Position numbers and translations under genes: made by a program. From the NCBI GenBank assembly GCA_964491875.1, contig CAZBIC010000022.1:61514-125513 (forward strand): a DNA stretch of 64,000 nucleotides, written 5' to 3'. This DNA comes from JADJPG01 sp964491875 (GTDB lineage Bacteria; Verrucomicrobiota; Verrucomicrobiia; Limisphaerales; JADJPG01). The notes under the pieces are model-generated. The model had not been told where the DNA came from and did not search any database. It saw only the letters and a program-made list of their open reading frames with translations. Shown piece by piece: positions 17,466 through 25,745 of the stretch (positions are counted from its first letter, which is position 1; each line of letters starts with the position of its first letter).

Positions 17466-18680
17466 TCAGATTATGTGGCAGAACATCGCATCGCGGAGCT
17501 TCGGTTCAAACCACGTGCTTTTCGGCGGCATGATTCCGCCGGCATCGGCGATGGTCATGAGGTCTTCGATGCTCGTAGGGAACATCGAGAAGGCGCACGC
17601 GTATTCGCCCGACGAAACGAGCTTCTCGAGCTCCGCCGTGCCACGAATGCCGCCCACGAAATTGATCCGCTTGCTCGTGCGCGGATCGTCGATGCCGAAC
17701 AACGGTGCAAGGACATACTTCTGGAGCAACGTGACGTCGAGCTTCTCGATCGGATCCGTCGTCGCCGCGAACTGCGGCCGGAAATGCAGCGTGCGCCATT
17801 TGCCGCCGAGGTAGAAACCGAGTTCATGTTTGCGTGTCGGCTTGGCGGAACCGGCCTCGCTGATGATGAACACTGCGTCGAGCTTTTGGAGTAACACCTC
17901 GGGCGTCAGACTATTCAGATCCTTCAACACACGGTTGTAAGGCAGGATCTGCATCTGGTTGTGCGGAAAGATGACGGTCAGGAAACGTCCGCTGTGGCCG
18001 GCGCCTCTGCGACTCTGAAAGACACGTCCCGCCGCCGCGCTGCGATGATGACCGTCCGCGATGTAGAGGAAGGGAATCGCAGCGAACTCCTTCTCGATGG
18101 CCGCAATCGTCGCCGGATCGTTAACGGCCCACGACGTGTGACGAACGCCATCCTTCCCCGTGAAGTCCACATCGGGCGTCTCAGAAACCTTCTTTGCGAA
18201 CAGCGCATCGAGGGCCGAAACCGCGCGGTAGGTGAGAAACACCGGGCCGGTCTGGGAATTCAGCGTTTCAATGTGCCGGACGCGATCGTCTTCCTTGTCC
18301 GGGCGGGTCAGCTCGTGCTTCTTGATGATGCCGTTCAGGTATTCCTCACAACTCGCGGCAGCCACGAGACCGACTTGCGCGTGCTGTCCCATGACCTGGC
18401 GATAGAGGTAGAACGCTGGCTGGGCATCCTGAAGTAACGCACCGTCGCGAATGAGCTTCTCAAAGTTCTCCTTGCCCTTGGCATACACGGACGCGTCATA
18501 GAGGTCCGTGCCCGGTGGAAGGTCGATCTCCGGTTTGCTGACGTGGAGAAAACTGAGCGGATTGCCAGCGGCCATCTGGCGCGCCTCTTCGGACGACATC
18601 ACGTCGTAGGGCAGCTCACAAATGCGCGAGGCCAGTTCGGGTTTCGGTCGCAGGGCGGAAAAGGGTTTGATCGATGCCAT
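17466..18680 (-). CDS. DUF1015 family protein
   Basis: A 404-residue protein matching DUF1015: N-terminus IKPFSALRPKPELASRICEL followed by PYDVMSSEEARQMA, then FYLYRQVMGQHAQVGLVAAA, YIADGHHRSAAAGRVF and FLTVIFPHNQMQILPYNRVL. The family is related to the archaeal ADP-dependent serine kinase SerK, whose ParB-like nucleotide fold it shares, but bacterial members are mostly uncharacterised. The ADGHHR motif is conserved here. A strong terminator follows it. It is divergent from the unknown 494-residue gene across a 387-base gap. Confidence 0.85.
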   Translation of the reverse strand: MASIKPFSALRPKPELASRICELPYDVMSSEEARQMAAGNPLSFLHVSKPEIDLPPGTDLYDASVYAKGKENFEKLIRDGALLQDAQPAFYLYRQVMGQHAQVGLVAAASCEEYLNGIIKKHELTRPDKEDDRVRHIETLNSQTGPVFLTYRAVSALDALFAKKVSETPDVDFTGKDGVRHTSWAVNDPATIAAIEKEFAAIPFLYIADGHHRSAAAGRVFQSRRGAGHSGRFLTVIFPHNQMQILPYNRVLKDLNSLTPEVLLQKLDAVFIISEAGSAKPTRKHELGFYLGGKWRTLHFRPQFAATTDPIEKLDVTLLQKYVLAPLFGIDDPRTSKRINFVGGIRGTAELEKLVSSGEYACAFSMFPTSIEDLMTIADAGGIMPPKSTWFEPKLRDAMFCHII

Positions 18681-19067
18681 AAAAGAGGCGTGACGATAGA
18701 AATCCGGCCCTCGGAACGCACGTCCAAATTTCGTCCCGGGGAATCCTCCGGAAACCGCCCGGGAAATCCCCGGTGGGAGTCGTCATTTTGTAACCCGAAC
18801 AGGCCAGAGATGATTTGACGAAAGTCGTTCTGTGGGGCAGGAATAGAGCGTTCCAAAAATTTCTTCTCGTGTGAGAAGAATGGCGGGTTTTGGGTTGGAA
18901 TTTTATCTGTGTGTACCAAAACCCGCTTTTTTCTTTTCCCCCATCGCTTCCGCGCGGTTCCCTCCGTTTCCTGACCTAAAGTATTCGCCTCCAATGCCGA
19001 TCCCTTCGCGGGATTGCGCCGGCGCCGGATGCGACGGTGATTCCCTGGCTCACAACTCATCGCTGCT
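18681..19067 (+). ncRNA. 387-base structured gap with orphan intrinsic terminator; candidate leader or small RNA
   Basis: No protein is supported here. Three consecutive hairpins can be drawn on the plus strand: CCGGGGA (18736-18742) with TCCCCGG (18767-18773); TTCTTCTC-GTGT-GAGAAGAA (18861-18880), perfect with an 8-bp stem; and GCGGGTTTTGG (18883-18893) with CCAAAACCCGC (18916-18926), followed by TTTTTTCTTTT. The last is an intrinsic terminator pointing plus, yet no plus-strand gene precedes it, because the DUF1015 gene starts at 18680 on the other strand. It therefore either ends a small RNA or acts as an attenuator in the leader of the gene at 19068. Confidence 0.45.
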
Positions 19068-20552
19068 ATGAAAAGAGAAGTTCTGGATACGCACCAAAAG
19101 GCGCTGCAAATCAACCTTGACCCTTCGCTCTACGGTACCTTCGCCGAGATCGGGGCGGGACAGGAAGTCGCGCGCTGGTTCTTCCGCGTGGGTGGTGCCG
19201 CCGGAACGATCGCCAAGGCGATGAGTGCCTACGACATGACCTTCAGCGATGCGATTTACGGCACCTGCGACCGCTACGTCAGCAAGCAGCGCATTAACTC
19301 GATGCTGAACCACGAGTTTCGCCTGCTCTACGAACGGCTCGACTCCAAACGCGGCGACAAGACGCGGTTCTTTGTCTTCGCGGACACCGTCGCGGCGAAG
19401 AGCTACACCAGCAAGAACGATCCCCACGGCTGGCTCGGCATCCGGTTCCAATCCTCTCCCCGCACCGATCCCTCGCAGATCATCATTCACGTCCGGCTCC
19501 TCGATAAGGAAAACATTCAGGAACAGGAAGCGCTCGGCATCATGGGTGTGAACCTCGCCCACGGCGCGAACTACCTCTACGACGATCCGGAAACGCTCCT
19601 CATCTCGCTGCTCGACAGCCTCACGAATGAACGCGTCGAAGTGGACATGATCGAATTCTCCGGACCGGACTTCGAGAAGGTGGACAACCGCCTCATGAGC
19701 TTGAAGCTCGTGCAAAACGGCCTGAGCAACGCCGCGATGTTCACCGCCACCGGCGAAGTCGTGCAACCCGCCGACGCACTTTACAAGAAGTCGATTCTCA
19801 TCGAGCGCGGCAGCTTCCGTCCCGCAACCAACGTCTCCGTCGACATGCTCCGCTGCGCGCAGGCCCAGTTCATCCAGGAGCCGAAAGTTCAGGGCGAACC
19901 GGTCATCAACCTCATGGAGATGACGCTGAAGAACCTCACCGAAGGCGACAAGATCGACGCGCAGGATTTCCTCGATCGCGCGGACATTCTCGGCGCGCTC
20001 GGCAAGACGGTGCTGATCTCCAACTACGCCGAATATCACCGGCTCGCCTCCTACCTTTTCCGTCAGACAAAGAAAATGATCGGCATCGTCATGGGCGTGC
20101 CGACCTTGCGCCAAATCTTCGATGAGAAGTACTACGCCGATCTGGAAGGCGGCATTCTCGAATCCTTCGGCCGCCTCTTCAAAAACGATTTGAAGATGTA
20201 TGCGTATCCCCTGCTCGACCAGGCCACCGGCTCACTCGTCACCGCCGGCAACCTCCGCGTCGCGCCACACCTGCGTCACCTTTATGCGTATCTCGTCGAG
20301 AATCGCCTGATCGAAACCATTCGCGACTACGACGAGAAATGTCTCACGATCTTCTCGCGCGACGTCTTCAAACGCCTGCGCGCCGGCGATCCGTCCTGGG
20401 AAACCATGGTCCCGCCGGAAGTCGCTGAGATCGTCAAACGCCGCAAGCTGCTGGGCTACGTCGAGAAAACAAAATCCCGCCGCAGCTCGAAAGCCGCAGC
20501 GGGTGGTTTGGTGGATTCGCTCCACCTCGCTGGTGTGCCGAAGGCGGCGTAA
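19068..20552 (+). CDS. Conserved protein of unknown function (about 490 residues)
   Basis: A 494-residue soluble protein without signal peptide or membrane segments. I recognise a family widespread in Bacteroidota and Verrucomicrobiota with a strongly conserved N-terminus (LDPSLYGTFAEIGAGQEVAR, then WFFRVGGAAGTIAKAMSAYD) and blocks HGWLGIRFQ, LLDKENIQEQEALGIMGVNL, RGSFRPATNVSVDML and LEGGILESFGRLF. Family members are sometimes labelled TonB-dependent receptor in databases, which this sequence does not support. The GAGQEVA motif resembles a nucleotide-binding turn, but that is speculative. A possible attenuator precedes it. Confidence 0.75.
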   Translation: MKREVLDTHQKALQINLDPSLYGTFAEIGAGQEVARWFFRVGGAAGTIAKAMSAYDMTFSDAIYGTCDRYVSKQRINSMLNHEFRLLYERLDSKRGDKTRFFVFADTVAAKSYTSKNDPHGWLGIRFQSSPRTDPSQIIIHVRLLDKENIQEQEALGIMGVNLAHGANYLYDDPETLLISLLDSLTNERVEVDMIEFSGPDFEKVDNRLMSLKLVQNGLSNAAMFTATGEVVQPADALYKKSILIERGSFRPATNVSVDMLRCAQAQFIQEPKVQGEPVINLMEMTLKNLTEGDKIDAQDFLDRADILGALGKTVLISNYAEYHRLASYLFRQTKKMIGIVMGVPTLRQIFDEKYYADLEGGILESFGRLFKNDLKMYAYPLLDQATGSLVTAGNLRVAPHLRHLYAYLVENRLIETIRDYDEKCLTIFSRDVFKRLRAGDPSWETMVPPEVAEIVKRRKLLGYVEKTKSRRSSKAAAGGLVDSLHLAGVPKAA

Positions 20553-20555
20553 CCG

Positions 20556-21272
20556 TTACAGCTCCGGCTTCTCGAAGCGGCTGGCGACGACGTCCCAATT
20601 GATCACATTGAAGAACGCGCTGACATAGTCGGCGCGTTTGTTTTGATACTTCAGATAGTAGGCGTGTTCCCACACGTCGATGCCGAGCAGCGGATACTTC
20701 CCGTGCACGAACGGCACGTCCTGATTCGGAGACGAGACGACCTTGAGATCCTTCTCCTCCAAAATCAGCCACGCCCAGCCGCTGCCGAACTGCTTCATCG
20801 CCGCGTCGCTGAAAGACGTCTTGAACTTCTCGAAGCTCCCGAACGTTTTCTCGATGGCCGACCCCAAGGCACCCTTCGGCACGCCACCGCCGCCCTTCTT
20901 CATCGTCTGCCAGAACAGCGAGTGATTGTAGTGCCCGCCGCCATTGTTGCGCACCGCCGCACGGACAGCTTCCGGCACTTCATCGAGATGCCGGATCAAT
21001 TCATCGAGACTCGTGCCGGCCAGCTTCGCATCCGTCGCCACGGCCTTGTTCAAATTCGTGATATACGCCTGGTGATGCCGACCGTGATGGATCTCCATCG
21101 TCTTCGCGTCAATGTGCGGCTCCAACGCATCCAGCGCATACGGCAGTGGCGGCAGTTTGAACGGCCCCGTCGGAGCCGCCGCCTGGGCGAAGTTCGTTTC
21201 GGGCAAGGTCACCAGCGAAACCGCCGCAGCGGAGAGCGCCGTCTTCTTGAGTGCATCGCGTCGAGTCATCAT
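20556..21272 (-). CDS. Exported Fe/Mn superoxide dismutase
   Basis: A 238-residue SodA/SodB-family enzyme dismutating superoxide. The N-terminus MMTRRDALKKTALSAAAVSL is a Tat-type signal with twin arginines, so a folded, metal-loaded enzyme would be sent to the periplasm; most family members are cytoplasmic. The metal ligands are visible: first His in EIHHGRHHQAYI, second in GGHYNHSLFW, then Asp and His in GIDVWEHAYYLKYQNKR. Iron versus manganese cannot be decided reliably. Start chosen at the first of two ATGs, with AGGA eight bases before. Only three bases separate its stop from the convergent neighbour. Confidence 0.9.
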   Translation of the reverse strand: MMTRRDALKKTALSAAAVSLVTLPETNFAQAAAPTGPFKLPPLPYALDALEPHIDAKTMEIHHGRHHQAYITNLNKAVATDAKLAGTSLDELIRHLDEVPEAVRAAVRNNGGGHYNHSLFWQTMKKGGGGVPKGALGSAIEKTFGSFEKFKTSFSDAAMKQFGSGWAWLILEEKDLKVVSSPNQDVPFVHGKYPLLGIDVWEHAYYLKYQNKRADYVSAFFNVINWDVVASRFEKPEL

Positions 21273-21411
21273 GGTCGTAGTCCTGGTTAAGAGTTGATGT
21301 GCCGGAATGTGAGACGCCGCTTCGCGGGACGCAACCCGCAAATCGGTTTCCCCACATTCGCCGCTGTGGAGCAAACAAGTAGCAGCGGATTCGCGCCGCG
21401 CAAATCTTGAT

Positions 21412-22323
21412 CTACTTCGCCCGCGCGCGGCTCAGCTCGGACGGGAGGGCGCGCAGCATCTTCACGAGACGCTCCGTCGCCGGCGAAAGTCGCTTCGGTT
21501 CATACATCACCCCGACCACGAGCGGCGCCGGCGCCGGCTGAATCTCGACGAGTTTCAAGCGCGGCCCGGCAAGGCAAGCGAGCGACGAAGGGACAATCGC
21601 CACCCCGCGTCCAGCCTCCACTGCGGCAATCAAGCTCGTCGCGCTGTCGTGCTCCTCGGCAATGGGCGGCAGACCTCCAGCCGCTTCAAACAGCCCGCGG
21701 ATCATGTCGTGATACTCTGGATAATCGTGCAGCGAATAAACCACCAGCCTCTGCCCACTCAGTGCCCGCAGATCGAGAGTCTTCGACCGAGCCAACGGAT
21801 TCACCTTCGCCATCGCGACACAAATCGGATACCGGCAGAGCTCGTCGAAAACCAATCGCCGGGACGCTTTGATCGGAGCCTTGACCATCAGCGCGGCGTT
21901 CAGCTTGCCGGACTCCAATCCGCGCAGCATCTCGCCCGTCGTCATATCGTGCAGCACCACGCGAACGCCGGACGCTTCGCTCTGGAATGCGTGAAGGATG
22001 CGCGGAAGCAACTCAACCGTCGGCGACGGCGCGTAGCCGAGATGCAATTCGCCGCGTTCACCCTGCGCGAAAGCCTTGGCCACGCGCACCGCGTCGTCCG
22101 CCCGCTGCAATACCGCCAGAGCCTCTGAACGGAATGCCTCGCCGGCCGCCGTCAAACTCGCCCCACGCGGACTTCGATCGAGCAGCTTCACGCCGAGCTC
22201 ATCCTCGAGATCGTTGATCTGCCGTCCCAGCGCCGGCTGCGCGACACGCAGGCGCTGCGATGCCTTGGTGAAGTTCTGCACCTCGGCCACGGCGAGGAAA
22301 TATCGGAGATGTCTCAGTTCCAC
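21412..22323 (-). CDS. LysR-family transcriptional regulator
   Basis: From GTG 22323 (MELRHLRYFLAVAEVQNFTK) the product has 303 residues, the usual LTTR length. The winged HTH at residues 1-60 includes FTKASQRLRVAQPALGRQIN and DLEDELGVKLLDRS; the periplasmic-binding-like effector domain follows (GELHLGYAPSPTVELLPRIL). It is divergent from the pirin operon with 136 bases between, and a T-N11-A palindrome lies 10 bases before its start. It probably autoregulates and controls the divergent operon; the inducer is unknown. Confidence 0.92.
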   Translation of the reverse strand: MELRHLRYFLAVAEVQNFTKASQRLRVAQPALGRQINDLEDELGVKLLDRSPRGASLTAAGEAFRSEALAVLQRADDAVRVAKAFAQGERGELHLGYAPSPTVELLPRILHAFQSEASGVRVVLHDMTTGEMLRGLESGKLNAALMVKAPIKASRRLVFDELCRYPICVAMAKVNPLARSKTLDLRALSGQRLVVYSLHDYPEYHDMIRGLFEAAGGLPPIAEEHDSATSLIAAVEAGRGVAIVPSSLACLAGPRLKLVEIQPAPAPLVVGVMYEPKRLSPATERLVKMLRALPSELSRARAK

Positions 22324-22333
22324 GCGGCGCACT

Positions 22334-22348
22334 ATGCCGAAAAGGCAT
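22334..22348. promoter_or_regulatory. Probable LysR-type binding site (T-N11-A)
   Basis: ATGCC-GAAAA-GGCAT is a perfect 5+5+5 inverted repeat containing the T-N11-A spacing typical of LysR-type regulator sites. It lies in the divergent region between the LysR gene and the pirin gene, 10 bases from the regulator's GTG. Confidence 0.5.
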
Positions 22349-22459
22349 TCCTGCGCGAGGATCAAAGTATTGGGCGCGGATCCTTTCCCGAGCTAAATGA
22401 AAGGCGTGAAAAGAGCCAGCCCACGAAGGGCGGGCCGAAAAGAGAAAGCGACGAAGATT

Positions 22460-23155
22460 ATGATGACGATTCGACGATCCGACGAGCGGGGCCAGGCCAA
22501 CCACGGCTGGTTGAACACGCGTTTCACCTTTTCCTTCGCGGACTACTACGACCCGAATCACATGGGCTTCCGCAGCCTGCGTGTCATCAATGACGACGTG
22601 GTGTCGCCCGGCGGCGGCTTCGACATGCATCCGCATCGCGACATGGAGATCATCACCGTGGTGCTCAGCGGCGCCTTGGAACACAAGGACTCGATGGGCA
22701 ACGGCCGCGTGATCCGCCCGGGCGAAGTCCAATACATGGCAGCCGGAACTGGCGTGCTGCACAGCGAATTCAATCCGTCCGAGACGGAGCCGGTCCACCT
22801 GCTGCAGATCTGGATTAAGCCCGAAACGAAGGGCGCAAAGCCGAACTACGCTGAACGCGATTTCAAGAGCGCACCCGTTGGAACGCTCAATCTCATCGCG
22901 TCGAAGACCGGTCGCGACGGCTCGATTGCCATCAATCAGGACGCCGAATTACTGGTCGGAAAATTCAGCGGCGGTGAAACCGTGACGCACCCGCTCCGGT
23001 CAGGACGACATGCGTGGGTCCACGTCGCGGAAGGTGAAGTGACGTTGAACGGCACTCATTTGACAGCCGGTGATGGTGTGGCAGTGAGTGACGAGCGCGA
23101 GCTGAAGCTGGTCGCCACCCAGCCCGGACAAGTGCTGGTGTTCGACTTGAACTGA
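22460..23155 (+). CDS. Pirin family protein
   Basis: A 231-residue bicupin. Pirin motifs are clear: HGWLNTRFTFSFADYYDP, GFRSLRVINDDVVSPGGGFD, and the metal-binding HPHRDMEIITVVLSGALEHK, with the second half of the site in GTGVLHSEFN. Bacterial pirins of this type (YhhW-like) can act as quercetinase-like dioxygenases or regulators. First gene of a tight five-gene plus-strand run and divergent from a LysR gene. Start at the first of two adjacent ATGs. Confidence 0.92.
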   Translation: MMTIRRSDERGQANHGWLNTRFTFSFADYYDPNHMGFRSLRVINDDVVSPGGGFDMHPHRDMEIITVVLSGALEHKDSMGNGRVIRPGEVQYMAAGTGVLHSEFNPSETEPVHLLQIWIKPETKGAKPNYAERDFKSAPVGTLNLIASKTGRDGSIAINQDAELLVGKFSGGETVTHPLRSGRHAWVHVAEGEVTLNGTHLTAGDGVAVSDERELKLVATQPGQVLVFDLN

Positions 23156-23175
23156 ACGCAAACCGAAACAAAGCC

Positions 23176-23442
23176 ATGAAGAACTCGCTGCGCATTCTCG
23201 CCCTCGTCGTCGCGCTCGCGGCGGCGGGGACGTGGCTCGTCACCGGATCGAACCAAGGCTGGACCAAGACGAGCGTTGAAAAGAAGACGGTCGACGAAGT
23301 GACCGGCCTCGAGGCCATCACTTACGAGAAGGCCTTCAAGCCGGGCCTCGACTTTTTGGGCGGCGCGCTGCTGGGAGCGGGAGCTCTCGCAGGCGTCTCC
23401 TTGTTGTTCCGAACCAAACCAAACGAAAACCATCCACAGTAA
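23176..23442 (+). CDS. Small two-helix membrane protein
   Basis: An 88-residue protein with an N-terminal helix (LRILALVVALAAAGTWLV, residues 5-22), a charged middle (KTSVEKKTVDEVTGLEAITY) and a second helix (FLGGALLGAGALAGVSLLF, residues 61-79). The N-terminal helix could be a signal anchor. I do not recognise a family with certainty. It lies 20 bases after pirin and 4 to 13 bases before the yceI start, so it belongs to the operon. Confidence 0.7.
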   Translation: MKNSLRILALVVALAAAGTWLVTGSNQGWTKTSVEKKTVDEVTGLEAITYEKAFKPGLDFLGGALLGAGALAGVSLLFRTKPNENHPQ

Positions 23443-23455
23443 ACCAATGCACCTC

Positions 23456-24070
23456 ATGAAAACCGCAACACTCAGTCTCCTCGCCCTCACCGCCGTCTCC
23501 CTCGCTACGAACGCCGCGCCGTTGACCTTCGACTTCAAGGACCCGAAGGGCGTGAACAACGCAGTCTTCAAACTCGACGCACCACTCGAAGCCATTAACG
23601 GCAGCGCCAATGGCATTAGCGGCACTGTCACGTTTGATCCGGCGGATCCCGCCGCGACGAAGGGCAAGATCGTCGTTGCCGCCAGTTCGTTGCACGTGCC
23701 GAATCCGATGATGAAGGAGCACATGCTCGGCGAACAGTGGCTCGACGTGGCGAAGAACAAGGAGATTACTTTCGAAGCGAAATCCTTGAGCAATGTGATG
23801 ACCACGGGCGATAACACGACTGCCGATGTCACCGGAACGTTGACGATCAGGGGCGTTTCGAAGGAAGTGACCGTGCCGGTGAAGTTAACCTATTTGAAGG
23901 ACAAGCTCGCCGCCCGCACGAATGGCCAGATGAAAGGCGACCTGCTTGTGCTGCGCGCGAACTTTGCGGTCAAGCGGACGGACTTCGGCATCAACCCCAA
24001 GGCGCCTGAAGACAAGGTGGCGGACACGATTGATCTCACCCTGAGCATCGCCGGCTCTTCGCCGAAGTGA
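23456..24070 (+). CDS. Periplasmic YceI-family lipocalin-like protein
   Basis: A 204-residue protein starting at ATG 23456 (signal peptide MKTATLSLLALTAVSLATNA); an in-frame ATG nine bases earlier is also possible. YceI motifs are present: FDPADPAATKGKIVVAASSL, HMLGEQWLDVAKNKEITFEA, TGTLTIRGVSKEVTVPVKLT and VKRTDFGINPK. YceI proteins are eight-stranded barrels that bind isoprenoid lipids such as polyprenols or quinones in the periplasm. It fits the operon's apparent redox/lipophilic-compound theme. Confidence 0.92.
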   Translation: MKTATLSLLALTAVSLATNAAPLTFDFKDPKGVNNAVFKLDAPLEAINGSANGISGTVTFDPADPAATKGKIVVAASSLHVPNPMMKEHMLGEQWLDVAKNKEITFEAKSLSNVMTTGDNTTADVTGTLTIRGVSKEVTVPVKLTYLKDKLAARTNGQMKGDLLVLRANFAVKRTDFGINPKAPEDKVADTIDLTLSIAGSSPK

Positions 24071-24101
24071 TCCACTCAGGATTCCTTCACACCACGTGAC
24101 C

Positions 24102-24590
24102 ATGACCACGCCCATTCATCCTGAGGTGCGCATCGGCCACGTACATTTGACCGTCTCAAACCTCGAGCGCGCCGTGACGTTCTATCGCGACGCGCTCGGG
24201 TTTGCGGTCACCCAATACTACGGTCGACAGGCGGCGTTTCTATCGGCCGGCGGTTATCACCATCACATCGCGCTCAACACGTGGGCGGGTGAAGGCGCGG
24301 TACCGCCGCCGCCTGGCCGCACAGGCTTGTTTCACCTCGCGATTCTTTATCCAAACCGTCTGGAACTGGCGCGCGCGTTCCGACGCCTCATTGACCACGG
24401 CGCCCAGATCGAAGGTGCTTCCGATCATGGCGTGAGCGAAGCAATTTACCTGCGCGACCCGGATGGCAATGGCGTCGAGATTTATCGCGACCGGCCTCGG
24501 GCCGAATGGCCCCGCCGCGACGGCCAGCTCGCGATGGTCACCGAGCCGCTCGACCTCGATTCCCTTGTCTCGGAGCTCGACACTCCGTGA
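24102..24590 (+). CDS. VOC/glyoxalase-fold metalloenzyme (extradiol-dioxygenase-like)
   Basis: A 162-residue protein of the vicinal oxygen chelate superfamily. The start RIGHVHLTVSNLERAVTFYR is typical, the first metal ligand is the His in GHVHLTV, the second lies in GRTGLFHLAILYP, and the Glu ligand in DPDGNGVEIYRDRP. GGYHHHIALNTW suggests relation to the CatE/BphC-like ring-cleavage group rather than glyoxalase I. Substrate unknown. Fourth gene of the pirin operon, 31 bases after yceI. Confidence 0.82.
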   Translation: MTTPIHPEVRIGHVHLTVSNLERAVTFYRDALGFAVTQYYGRQAAFLSAGGYHHHIALNTWAGEGAVPPPPGRTGLFHLAILYPNRLELARAFRRLIDHGAQIEGASDHGVSEAIYLRDPDGNGVEIYRDRPRAEWPRRDGQLAMVTEPLDLDSLVSELDTP

Positions 24591-24629
24591 AATCCCTCTC
24601 ACTCCGCATATCACAACCCTTCAACATTC

Positions 24630-25727
24630 ATGACCACCGCCCAAGCTCTCCTCAGCCCGTTTCGCATCGGCGATCTCACCCTCAAGAACCGCGTCGTGCT
24701 CGCACCGCTTACTCGCGCCCGGGCGGGGGTTGAGCGCATTCCAAATGAGTTGATGCGCGAATACTACAGCCAGCGGGCGGGAGCCGGCTTGCTCATCTCG
24801 GAAGCCACCGTCATTTCCGAGCAGGCGATCGGCTGGCAGCAATCGCCGGGCATCTACAACGCCGCCCAGGTGGACGGCTGGAAGAAGATCACAGAGGCAG
24901 TCCACGCCAAGGGCGCCCCCATTTTTCTTCAGCTCTGGCACATGGGCCGTTCCTCCCACAGCGCCTTCCGCGCGGACCGCTCCCTGCCGGTCGCGCCCTC
25001 AGCCATCAAACTGAACGGCGAATACATTCACACTCCGATCGGCAAGCAGCCTTACGAAACGCCACGCTCCCTCGAAACCGCTGAGATCCCCCTCGTCGTC
25101 GAGGACTACCGACGCGCGGCACAAAGGGCGAAGGAAGCGGGATTCGACGGCGTGGAAATCCATGGGGCGAACGGCTATCTCATCGATCAATTCCTACAGT
25201 CGCGCACCAACCAGCGCACCGACCGCTACGGTGGCTCGATCGAAAGGCGGTTTCAGTTCCTGCACGAAGTCACCGAAGCCGTGCTCACCGTCTGGCCGTC
25301 GCATCGGGTCGGCGTACGGCTCTCGCCCAACGGCAATTTCAACGACATGGGCTCATCGGATTTTCGCGAAACCTTCCTTCACGCCGCCCGCGAACTCAAT
25401 GCGTTCAACCTCGGCTACCTGCACGTGGTCGACGGGCTGGGCTTTGGTTTCCATCAACTGGGCGAACCCATGACGCTCGCGGAGTTTCGCGCCGTGTTCA
25501 AAGGCCCGTTGATGGGAAACTGTGGTTACACGCAACAATCCGCGGAAGCCGCCATCGCCGCCGGCCATGCAGATCTGATTGCGTTCGGTCGTCCGTTCAT
25601 CAGCAACCCCGATCTCGCCGAGCGTTTCGCCAAAGGCTGGCCGCTGGCGGCGCCTGCCGACATGAGCGTCTGGTATTCGTTCGACCCAAAAGGCTACGCG
25701 GACTTTCCGCGCTACCAGACGCCCTGA
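24630..25727 (+). CDS. Old yellow enzyme, FMN-dependent ene-reductase (NemA/XenB type)
   Basis: A 365-residue TIM-barrel flavoprotein that reduces activated alkenes, quinones or nitro compounds with NAD(P)H. Motifs seen: LKNRVVLAPLTRARAG, FLQLWHMGRSSHSAF, FDGVEIHGANGYLIDQFLQS, TNQRTDRYGGSIERRFQF and DLIAFGRPFISNPDLAER. The HGAN pair binds substrate and the RYGGS/GRP loops bind FMN phosphate. It closes the pirin-YceI operon, where an electrophile- or quinone-detoxifying role would fit. Confidence 0.95.
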   Translation: MTTAQALLSPFRIGDLTLKNRVVLAPLTRARAGVERIPNELMREYYSQRAGAGLLISEATVISEQAIGWQQSPGIYNAAQVDGWKKITEAVHAKGAPIFLQLWHMGRSSHSAFRADRSLPVAPSAIKLNGEYIHTPIGKQPYETPRSLETAEIPLVVEDYRRAAQRAKEAGFDGVEIHGANGYLIDQFLQSRTNQRTDRYGGSIERRFQFLHEVTEAVLTVWPSHRVGVRLSPNGNFNDMGSSDFRETFLHAARELNAFNLGYLHVVDGLGFGFHQLGEPMTLAEFRAVFKGPLMGNCGYTQQSAEAAIAAGHADLIAFGRPFISNPDLAERFAKGWPLAAPADMSVWYSFDPKGYADFPRYQTP

Positions 25728-25745
25728 GCGGAGACCGCCCGGACT

